From positions 1 to 35,484 of the forward strand of contig JAEZGK010000020.1 of NCBI GenBank assembly GCA_023437365.1: DNA of 35,484 bases. Direction: 5' to 3'. Within the stretch, counting starts at the first letter, position 1. Every line of letters starts with the position of its first letter. Below the pieces are notes generated by a model, which saw nothing but the letters and a program-made list of their open reading frames with translations, was not told the origin of the DNA and did not search any database. Both the position numbers and the translations under genes were made by a program. This DNA is from Bacillota bacterium. GTDB lineage: Bacteria; Bacillota; Clostridia; Lachnospirales; Lachnospiraceae. Positions 22,477 to 29,290 of this stretch are shown in pieces.

Positions 22477-22619
22477 TGTAAAATAACAAAATATACCTAA
22501 AGTGAATTTGGGTAGAAGTTTTTGGAATTTTTCTAAAATAGTAATAAAGTATAGATTTTTTTAGTAATCATTTGTGATAAAATGTCATTATAAGTAGAAA
22601 TTAACTCTAAGGAGATCAA

Positions 22620-24953
22620 ATGAAGAGTATAAGAACAAAGGGTCTGTTATTCTCTTTTATTTTATTATTGGTGGCTGTATCGGTCATGGGGTTCAGCGGT
22701 TATCACCGGTTTAAACAAATATTGCAGAAGGAAGTGGATCATGCAGTAGAAAGAGTGGCAACGGAATCTGCATCCCATCTTTCGACCTATCTTGATCAGT
22801 TTGTTTCTAACTTGGTTGCAATCTCCAAGGATGAACGAATCAAATCAATGATTTGGGAACAGCAGGTGGAGGTAATCAGAACCCAGATTAATGAAAATTA
22901 TCAAAACATAGCTGTGGTTGATAAGCTGGGAAGGGCTCATTATGTGGATAATACTATTCTAGAATTGCAGGACAGGGATTATATAAAGATGGCACTTTCC
23001 GGAAGATTTGCTTATTCTGAAATCATCACCAGCAGAAAGACCGGAGATCCCGTAATTATGGCTGCAGCACCGATAATAGAAGATGGGAATGTCCAAGGGG
23101 CACTGATTGCACGCTTGGATGTAGACTTTTTATCCGACTTTGCGCTGACCCGTGGCTATGGTAAGAACGGTAGAGCATACATTATAAGCAAGAGAGGCTC
23201 TTTTATATCATCTCCGGAGAAGGAAAGAACTCCGGAGACATATAACATATACGATATAGTGAATAAGAATTTGGCTTATCAGTCTATGAAGGAGTTTGTT
23301 GAGAAAACCCAGGATATCGAGGCGGGATATGGAAGCTACGAATTCAATGGGAAAATAATGCTGATTGGGTATTCCTCCGTAGAAAATACGGATTGGAAAA
23401 TATACATAAGTACTCCAGAGAAGGAGGCACTGTCAAGCCTTCGGAGCGTTCGATATATCATGATAACCTTAACGCTTGTTACCTTGGGAATCTGCCTGCT
23501 TGCAGCTTATATCTTTGTCAGTAGATTCACATCTCAAATTGTGGAGCTTGACCGATTGCTGTCAGTCGGTGCCAAAGGAGATTTGACGATACGGTTTGTG
23601 ACAAATCGAAAGGATGAGATTGGACGACTGGGCTTAAGCTTCAATCGAATGATGGATAAAATCAAATCTCTGACGCAGTATGATCCTTTGACTTCTTTAT
23701 TAAATCAATATGTATTGGAGAAGGAAGTCATCTCTTTGTCTCAAAGTGAGGAAAAGAAGGAGTATTCTCTGATCATGGTGGCGATAGATAAGTTCAGCAG
23801 TGTAAATGAGACCTATGGTTATACGACCGGAGATCGTATCCTTTGCGAGGTTGCCAGGCGTATTTTGTTCAACGTCAATGAGAATTACAGCGTTTACCGG
23901 TATAAGGGTGATGAATTTGTCATTCTGGCCAATGGCAAGATCAGTGAGAGCGAAGTAGAATTAAAAGCCAACAGTATCATGGCAGAACTGAAGGAAGGCT
24001 ATCAGCTGTCAGGAAAATCAATCGTTGTACACTTCAGCATCGGAATCTATATATGGAAGAATAATATCAGACTGGAGGAGCCGCTGAAAGCAGTAACTCA
24101 TGCCAAAAACTATGCCAGATATCTGGGAAGCAATCAGATACAGAAATTCGATCAGAAAGTTTATGATAAGCTTTCGATGATGCAGGAGCTGCAATCAGAT
24201 ATTTTGAGCGGTATTCGGGAGAATCAATTCTATCTTGTTTATCAGCCCCTGTTCTATCTTGGATCTGAAGAAATTGCTGAGGTAGAGGCGCTCATTCGCT
24301 GGAAGCATCCAACCAAGGGGTTATTATATCCGGATCAATTTATCGATATCGCTGAGAATTCCGGAACGATTATAGATATTGACCAATGGGTCATAGAGAC
24401 TGCCTGCAGGCAATTGAAAAACTGGAGGGACAATGAGTTTAAGCCTGTCAGGATTTCAGTCAATATTTCTGCCAAATCCTTTGAATTGAAGAAGTTTGTT
24501 CCTGTATTGTTGGATATCGTTAATAAATATGGAGTGGAACCGACCCAGCTGCAGCTGGAAATCACAGAACGAATACTGATTAAAAATGTGGAAGAAAGCA
24601 TCATGAAGCTGCAAAGCCTGCGAACCATGGGCTTCAAGGTGGCGATTGATGACTTTGGAATCGGGTATTCCTCCCTCAGCTATATCGTAAGACTTCCGAT
24701 TGATTGTATCAAAATCGATAAGTCCTTTATTCAAAATATAGCCTGCAGTAAGGAAGCGAAGACCATTGTATCAACGATAATCACGCTCTGTAAGACTTTG
24801 AATCTACACGTGATTGCAGAAGGAATAGAGAACAGTCTGGAGCTGGAATACTTAAAGTACAGTAATTGTGATATCGGCCAGGGTTATTACTTCTCCAAGC
24901 CGATTTCCATGGAGGAGTTGGAGAAGAAGCATCTGAAAAGAATAAATCTTTAA
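22620..24953 (+). CDS. Membrane-bound Cache-HAMP-GGDEF-EAL protein, probable c-di-GMP phosphodiesterase
   Basis: A 777 aa sensor-effector. Domain order: membrane helix (8-25), extracytoplasmic double-Cache sensor (about 35-275, with DRDYIKMALSGR and GAYS-like strands), second helix (about 280-303), HAMP (about 300-352), GGDEF (about 355-515) and EAL (about 530-770). The GGDEF signature reads K429-G-D-E-F433, lacking the first glycine, so cyclase activity is doubtful. The EAL domain looks complete: E556-A-L, SVNISAKSF, LEITERIL, DDFGIGYSSL, KIDKSFI, AEGIE and GQGYYFSKP. It probably cleaves c-di-GMP in response to an outside ligand. It ends tail-to-tail with the radical SAM gene, overlapping by 4 nt with no terminator between. 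Confidence 0.92.
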   Translation: MKSIRTKGLLFSFILLLVAVSVMGFSGYHRFKQILQKEVDHAVERVATESASHLSTYLDQFVSNLVAISKDERIKSMIWEQQVEVIRTQINENYQNIAVVDKLGRAHYVDNTILELQDRDYIKMALSGRFAYSEIITSRKTGDPVIMAAAPIIEDGNVQGALIARLDVDFLSDFALTRGYGKNGRAYIISKRGSFISSPEKERTPETYNIYDIVNKNLAYQSMKEFVEKTQDIEAGYGSYEFNGKIMLIGYSSVENTDWKIYISTPEKEALSSLRSVRYIMITLTLVTLGICLLAAYIFVSRFTSQIVELDRLLSVGAKGDLTIRFVTNRKDEIGRLGLSFNRMMDKIKSLTQYDPLTSLLNQYVLEKEVISLSQSEEKKEYSLIMVAIDKFSSVNETYGYTTGDRILCEVARRILFNVNENYSVYRYKGDEFVILANGKISESEVELKANSIMAELKEGYQLSGKSIVVHFSIGIYIWKNNIRLEEPLKAVTHAKNYARYLGSNQIQKFDQKVYDKLSMMQELQSDILSGIRENQFYLVYQPLFYLGSEEIAEVEALIRWKHPTKGLLYPDQFIDIAENSGTIIDIDQWVIETACRQLKNWRDNEFKPVRISVNISAKSFELKKFVPVLLDIVNKYGVEPTQLQLEITERILIKNVEESIMKLQSLRTMGFKVAIDDFGIGYSSLSYIVRLPIDCIKIDKSFIQNIACSKEAKTIVSTIITLCKTLNLHVIAEGIENSLELEYLKYSNCDIGQGYYFSKPISMEELEKKHLKRINL

Positions 24954-25837
24954 AATAAGGTCAATTGGCGGTATTCATAGTTCAGGCGGTACGCATGAAT
25001 GATATCGTCCATTCGATAGAGGATGCCAAGCCGGCTGCATTCCGAAGTGAATATCTGATGAAGCTCCTTTTCTCTGGGACTTCTGCAGACATAATTTGCT
25101 CCGTACAGCCGGATATAGGTATCCTTTAAATTTTTATCGGGAAAAAGCTCGCTAAGCTTCTCGTAGAGATACTCCCGCTGACCGGAGCGAAGAGATAGTC
25201 CAAACAAGGGATATATAAAGCGTGCGCCACATTCTTTCGCTTTATGTATCATCTGAAGAACATTCTCCGGAGTGTCTGTCAGATACGGAAGAAGGGGCAT
25301 CATCAGAATGCCGGTGAAGATCCCCTCATCTGACAGAGCTTTTACCGCCTGAAAGCGTTCGGAGGAGACATTTACCTTTGGCTCAATCAGGCTGCTTAGC
25401 TCGTCATCGGCACAGGTAATCGTAATTTTGCACAGTACGGGCGAGTGAACTTTAATTTTCTTTAATATCTCGATATCTCTGGTAATCAGACTGCTCTTAG
25501 TCGCTATGGCTATCCCAAAGCCGTACCTGTCGATCAACTCAAGAGCCCCTCCTGTCAGGCTATGAATAGCTTCATAAGGATTATAAGGATCACTCATGGA
25601 GCCGGTACCGATCACACCGGTTTTCATTTTACTGTGCAGTTCTGCAGCTAGGATCGTCAGGGCATTTTCCTTTGCCCTGACCGTATCGAAGTCTGAAATC
25701 TGATAGCAATCGCTGCGGCTGTCGCAATAAATACAGCCATGACAGCAGCCCTTATAGAGGTTCATATTATATTCCGTACCGAACCAGTCCTGATCCTTTT
25801 TCGGAGTCAGGATGGTTTTTGCAGAGATGGTGTCCAT
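24950..25837 (-). CDS. SPL-family radical SAM protein
   Basis: A 295 aa radical SAM protein. The CxxxCxxC cluster motif is C31-C-H-G-C35-I-Y-C38, followed by DSRSDCY. GTGSMSDPYNPYE and the later ATKSSLITRD match the spore-photoproduct-lyase-related family (Rv2578c-like), often annotated as DNA repair photolyase but without proven lesion repair. The open frame extends 19 codons further upstream, but the ATG at 25837 has AAAGGAAG just before it. It follows the GyrI-like gene by 67 nt on the same strand and probably shares its transcript, so the palindromic operator at 26613 would control both. Confidence 0.85.
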   Translation of the reverse strand: MDTISAKTILTPKKDQDWFGTEYNMNLYKGCCHGCIYCDSRSDCYQISDFDTVRAKENALTILAAELHSKMKTGVIGTGSMSDPYNPYEAIHSLTGGALELIDRYGFGIAIATKSSLITRDIEILKKIKVHSPVLCKITITCADDELSSLIEPKVNVSSERFQAVKALSDEGIFTGILMMPLLPYLTDTPENVLQMIHKAKECGARFIYPLFGLSLRSGQREYLYEKLSELFPDKNLKDTYIRLYGANYVCRSPREKELHQIFTSECSRLGILYRMDDIIHAYRLNYEYRQLTLF

Positions 25838-25904
25838 AGGCTTCCTTTCTGTATCAGTGCATGCAATAAGCGGTTTACTATATGATCCTCCCAATATACT
25901 GGAG

Positions 25905-26555
25905 CTAGTTCATGACAGGGTGACGCAGAATGGTCTTTCTGGCTGAAGGCTTGCACTTGAGGGGATTGGATAAATAGATTTCATGATGATGCAGCGGCTT
26001 GCCTTCCGAAGACAGGGTACCGATGGCATTCTTTTTACCACTTTCCAGGACATAGGTATCGATCTTCTTCACCGTCTCAGGTTCCTCGTCGTAGGGACCT
26101 ATATGCATACACTGGACACATAAGCCTTCCCGGAAGAGCTCAAGTCTCGCCTTATCGACATCCAAAGACGGCTTCTTGTGTGCTACCTTCAGTAGAGCTG
26201 CCTGAAACATGTCTTCCCCGATAAAATCAGGCTGACGGATCATGGAAATCCAGCAATATTGATCCTTCTTGGTAAAATCAAAATCATTTTGATCGTTTAG
26301 CCACCAAAGACCCTCCAGCGGAGGCACAACATAATCGGAAACCCCGGGTTGATCAGAAAACTTATAATCCATCTTGATGGTATAGGAGAGTGCATAGAGC
26401 AGTTCTACCGCCTGCTGGTATTCTCCTCCGGGAATATTCGGATTCCCTTTCCCCTCTACCATCAGAAATTTCATGGCAGGTACGTCAATCAGAGAGGGAG
26501 TAGTACCCGGTGCATATAAATTCTTATACAGCTTCTTATAATCAATCTTTTCCAT
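25905..26555 (-). CDS. GyrI-like small-molecule-binding domain protein
   Basis: A 216 aa stand-alone GyrI-like protein (SOUL/BmrR effector-binding fold). Characteristic parts are SLIDVPAMKFLMVEGKGNPN at the N-terminus, GGEYQQAVELLYALSYTIKM, PPLEGLWWLN, and QCMHIGPYDEEPETVKKI followed by HHEIYLSNPLK. Such domains bind hydrophobic or cyclic small molecules, and some hydrolyse them; the ligand here is unknown. It carries no DNA-binding part. It lies between the WYL regulator and the radical SAM gene, on the same strand, with a perfect 12 bp-arm palindrome about 60 nt before its start. Confidence 0.85.
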   Translation of the reverse strand: MEKIDYKKLYKNLYAPGTTPSLIDVPAMKFLMVEGKGNPNIPGGEYQQAVELLYALSYTIKMDYKFSDQPGVSDYVVPPLEGLWWLNDQNDFDFTKKDQYCWISMIRQPDFIGEDMFQAALLKVAHKKPSLDVDKARLELFREGLCVQCMHIGPYDEEPETVKKIDTYVLESGKKNAIGTLSSEGKPLHHHEIYLSNPLKCKPSARKTILRHPVMN

Positions 26556-26612
26556 CCTTGTTTTTCCTTTCTTATCCCTAATATTTCATATTTGATAAAG
26601 AAAGAGTAACAC

Positions 26613-26644
26613 TTATAATATGACAGTAACATGTCATATTATAA
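26613..26644. promoter_or_regulatory. Operator 1: 12 bp-arm palindrome before the GyrI-like gene
   Basis: TTATAATATGAC (26613-26624), an 8 nt gap and GTCATATTATAA (26633-26644), perfectly complementary. The core ATATGAC-N8-GTCATAT is identical to operator 2 in front of the WYL regulator. On the reverse strand it would cover the promoter region of the GyrI-like gene. Confidence 0.8.
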
Positions 26645-26683
26645 AAAGATGGAGTATTAATTTCTAAAGTAATCGATTTTTGT

Positions 26684-27601
26684 TTATTTGTTGGGCTGAT
26701 ACCTGTTCAGAGCGTTTTTATACTTTCTGGCCATTTCTTCTCTGAGCTGCTGAGGTTCCAGAACCTCAAGATAATCCTCGAAGGACATGAGATAACCTGC
26801 CAACCATCTGCCCTCTCCGAGGGTAGTTCGGATATCAAAGCTACCATCTGCTTCCAGTCTGATCGCTTCCTCAGGAAATTCGTCATATACCCGAAAGCCC
26901 ATCTCTGAAGAGATACGCAGATGGACCGACAGGCTTTTATACATCACGGTAACCGGAGGCTCAGAACAGGAGCGGTAAGCCTTCTGGTTCATCTGAAAAT
27001 GCTCGTTCTCCTGATGTAGCTCACGTATTCTCGAAACCTTAAAGTATCGTATATCCTTCCGATTCCTGCAATAACCAAACAGGTACCAGGCCTGGCTTCG
27101 AAAGACCAGCTTATATGGCTCCACGCTGCGTACGGATTTTTCGCCGTTCGAATTGTAGTATTGAAAGCTGATCACACAATTATTTATGATGGCATTCTTC
27201 AGCAGGCTGAATTTATACTTGTCTTCCTCAGTACTGTTCCAATTTGAGAAATCTACTTCGATCCAATCGGAACGCTTATTACCGAACAGCGCCCCCAGCT
27301 TTGACAACACCTGTCCGTTATCCTCGTTCGTTGTTACCTTAAAAAGATTAAGGGCAGAAAGAATTTCGTTCTGCTCCTGCTCAGACAAAACAGATTTATT
27401 CAGCACAAAATTCTCCATCAGAGAGATACCGCCACCTTTTCCCTTGGTGGTGTAGATCGGAATACCTGCCTGGCACAGTACTTCAATATCACGGTAGATC
27501 GTCCTCTGGGACACTTCGAAGCGTTCGCAGAGCTCTCTGGCGGTGGTGTTCTTTTTATTCATTAAAATATATACGATTTCAAATAATCTGCTGATCTGCA
27601 T
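26684..27601 (-). CDS. WYL-domain transcriptional regulator (YafY/DeoR-type HTH)
   Basis: A 305 aa regulator. The N-terminal winged helix (about 1-55) contains ARELCERFEVSQRTIYRDIEVLCQAG, the usual HTH_11 recognition region. GKGGGISL follows, and the C-terminal part is a WYL domain with ISFQYYNSNGEKSVRSVEPYKLVF, QAWYLFGYCRNRKDIRYFKVSRI, then the WCX tail. WYL domains sense nucleotides or other small ligands and often control defence or DNA-damage genes. The ATG at 27601 has AAGGGGAAG upstream; the longer frame to 27643 runs back over the promoter's -10. It is probably autoregulated through operator 2 and controls the GyrI-like and radical SAM genes through operator 1. Confidence 0.9.
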   Translation of the reverse strand: MQISRLFEIVYILMNKKNTTARELCERFEVSQRTIYRDIEVLCQAGIPIYTTKGKGGGISLMENFVLNKSVLSEQEQNEILSALNLFKVTTNEDNGQVLSKLGALFGNKRSDWIEVDFSNWNSTEEDKYKFSLLKNAIINNCVISFQYYNSNGEKSVRSVEPYKLVFRSQAWYLFGYCRNRKDIRYFKVSRIRELHQENEHFQMNQKAYRSCSEPPVTVMYKSLSVHLRISSEMGFRVYDEFPEEAIRLEADGSFDIRTTLGEGRWLAGYLMSFEDYLEVLEPQQLREEMARKYKNALNRYQPNK

Positions 27602-27641
27602 GATTCTTCCCCTTTTCTTAACCTGAAGTATATCTGCAATC

Positions 27642-27670
27642 ATTGTAGCAGATGAAATATGACATTACAA
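27642..27670 (-). promoter_or_regulatory. Promoter of the WYL regulator
   Basis: Reverse strand: TTGTAA (complement of 27665-27670), a 17 nt spacer and TACAAT (complement of 27642-27647), about 40 nt before the start codon. The -35 falls within operator 2. Confidence 0.55.
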
Positions 27671-27680
27671 CGTCATATTT
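27655..27680. promoter_or_regulatory. Operator 2: palindrome overlapping the WYL promoter
   Basis: AAATATGAC (27655-27663), an 8 nt gap and GTCATATTT (27672-27680), perfectly complementary 9 bp arms. It shares the core and spacing of operator 1 and covers the -35, a repressor-type position. Confidence 0.8.
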
Positions 27681-27766
27681 TAAGTTCTCACGATGGGAAT
27701 AAAATAACTGAATTTCACATAATACTAAGGTTGTATGGAAAAAATTCATAGCAGACAAGATTTTCA

Positions 27767-28076
27767 TAGTTAGATTTTTATAGTTAGATTTCTATAGTCA
27801 GATTTCTATAGGTAGAACTCTATAGGTGGAACTCTAAGGTGGAACTCTAAAGGTAGAACTTTATAGGTAGAACTCTATAGGTGGAACTCTAAGGTGGAAC
27901 TCAAAAGTGGAACTCTAAGGTGGAACTCTAAAGGTAGATCTCTATAGGTGGAACTCTATAGTTAGATCTCTATAGTTAGATTTCTATAGTTAGATTTCTA
28001 AAGTTAGATCTCTATAGTTAGATCTCTAAAGGTAGAACTCTATAGGTGGAACTCTAAGGAGGATCTCTATAGGTAG
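27767..28076. repeat. Tandem array of a 13-14 nt unit (TAGGTAGAACTCTA)
   Basis: About 22 imperfect units, mostly 14 nt with some 13 nt. Two interleaved subtypes occur, TAG(G/T)TAGA(A/T)(C/T)TCTA and AGGTGGAACTCTA. It fills the space between the reverse-strand WYL regulator and forward-strand tepA. There are no unique spacers, so it is not a CRISPR. No gene is seen in the rest of 27681-28176. Confidence 0.9.
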
Positions 28077-28176
28077 CAGCATGGTAAATAAGTAATAAGG
28101 AAAGTATCTTCACAAATAGAATACAAGTCTGTTATTACGGAGAACAAAAAGAGAGAAGGAAAGGAACGGGAAAACG

Positions 28177-28956
28177 ATGCAAAATCAACCTAATCATAGA
28201 CAGGATGACAATAGGAATGCAAGAGAGAAGCGGGATAATGAAAAGCAGGAGGAGCAGAAAAAGGAACAGGCCATCAAAGAAAATGAAAATATGAAGGATC
28301 AGAAGATCAGTGAGTATGGCCAGACAGTGCTGGAAAATGGTAAAAAGGAACATAAAATACATCTTTTATCCATTATCGGTGAGATCGAAGGACATGAGGT
28401 TTTGCCACAGCATAATAAGACTACCAAGTATGAGCATGTTCTACCTCAGCTGGCAGCCATAGAGGACAGCACTGATATTGACGGACTTCTGATACTGATT
28501 AATACCGTGGGTGGAGATGTGGAAGCTGGACTTGCCATTGCGGAGATGATTGCCTCCCTAAGTAAGCCTACGGTTTCCTTGGTGCTTGGCGGCTCTCATT
28601 CCATCGGTGTACCCTTGGCTGTATCGGCAAGCTATAGCTATATCGTACCAACAGCAACGATGATTATCCATCCGGTACGAATGAACGGTACTGTCATAGG
28701 TGTGACTCAAACCTTTGAATATTTCGAGAAAATTCAAGATAGAATTATCAATTTTGTAGTAGCTCATTCTAAAATTGATTATTCCAACTTCAAAAACCTG
28801 ATGCTTGATACCAATCAGCTGGCCAAGGATCTCGGTTCTATTCTGGTCGGACAGGAGACAGTCAACAAGGGCATCATTGACAGCGTTGGAGGGATCAAAG
28901 AAGCACTGGCCAAAATTAATGAAATGATTGATAAGGTTCCTCAGCAATCATTTTAA
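28177..28956 (+). CDS. tepA: ClpP-like TepA translocation-enhancing peptidase
   Basis: A 259 aa ClpP-fold serine protease. An N-terminal charged, Gln/Glu/Lys-rich stretch (1-45) precedes the fold. The fold shows ILINTVGGDVEAGLAIAEMI, the catalytic Ser142 in GGSHSIGV, and His165 in MIIHPVRM. Family members cut membrane-released signal peptides or similar chains in the cytosol. The neighbours settle the name: tepA, ylzJ and spoIIIE occur in this order in Bacillus. The ATG at 28177 has GGAACGGG upstream. Confidence 0.92.
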   Translation: MQNQPNHRQDDNRNAREKRDNEKQEEQKKEQAIKENENMKDQKISEYGQTVLENGKKEHKIHLLSIIGEIEGHEVLPQHNKTTKYEHVLPQLAAIEDSTDIDGLLILINTVGGDVEAGLAIAEMIASLSKPTVSLVLGGSHSIGVPLAVSASYSYIVPTATMIIHPVRMNGTVIGVTQTFEYFEKIQDRIINFVVAHSKIDYSNFKNLMLDTNQLAKDLGSILVGQETVNKGIIDSVGGIKEALAKINEMIDKVPQQSF

Positions 28957-28971
28957 GAAGGGAGAAAAAAT

Positions 28972-29211
28972 ATGCTTTATACAGTCAGACCACTGGAACG
29001 GGTCTATGGAAGACCCTTAAGCTATACGGACATCAAACAGGAGCGGGCGGAGGATAAGGAGCAGCCGGACTTTCGGGAAGTTCCACTGAAAAACGGCAGG
29101 ATCTACACCAGAAAAAGCGGGGAGGGATATGTCGTTGATGGTATCAGCTCCACGGATATGGGAGATTATTTAAAGGACGGCTATGCACCGGGTGATCCCT
29201 ATCAAGGATAA
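28972..29211 (+). CDS. ylzJ: YlzJ-like small protein
   Basis: A 79 aa protein that starts MLYTVRPLERVYG, the hallmark of the YlzJ-like family, and ends near MGDYLKDGYAPGDPYQG. The family is found almost only between tepA and spoIIIE/ftsK in endospore-forming Firmicutes and has no known function. AAGGGAG is a few nt before the ATG. It lies 15 nt after tepA, so the two are probably co-transcribed. Confidence 0.88.
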   Translation: MLYTVRPLERVYGRPLSYTDIKQERAEDKEQPDFREVPLKNGRIYTRKSGEGYVVDGISSTDMGDYLKDGYAPGDPYQG

Positions 29212-29216
29212 AATTG

Positions 29217-29245
29217 TTGCATTACATTTTTATAACAGTTATAAT
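29217..29245 (+). promoter_or_regulatory. ftsK promoter
   Basis: TTGCAT (29217-29222), a 17 nt spacer and a perfect TATAAT (29240-29245), in the 80 nt gap between ylzJ and ftsK. The ftsK gene can thus be expressed apart from tepA-ylzJ. Confidence 0.6.
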
Positions 29246-29290
29246 TAATTCTGGGTGAAATCAAGTAATTCAGAGGGGGATTTTTGGCTC

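Noticed and set aside
27767..28076. Possible CRISPR array
   Set aside because: Units are 13-14 nt and follow one another without unique spacers; no cas genes are nearby.
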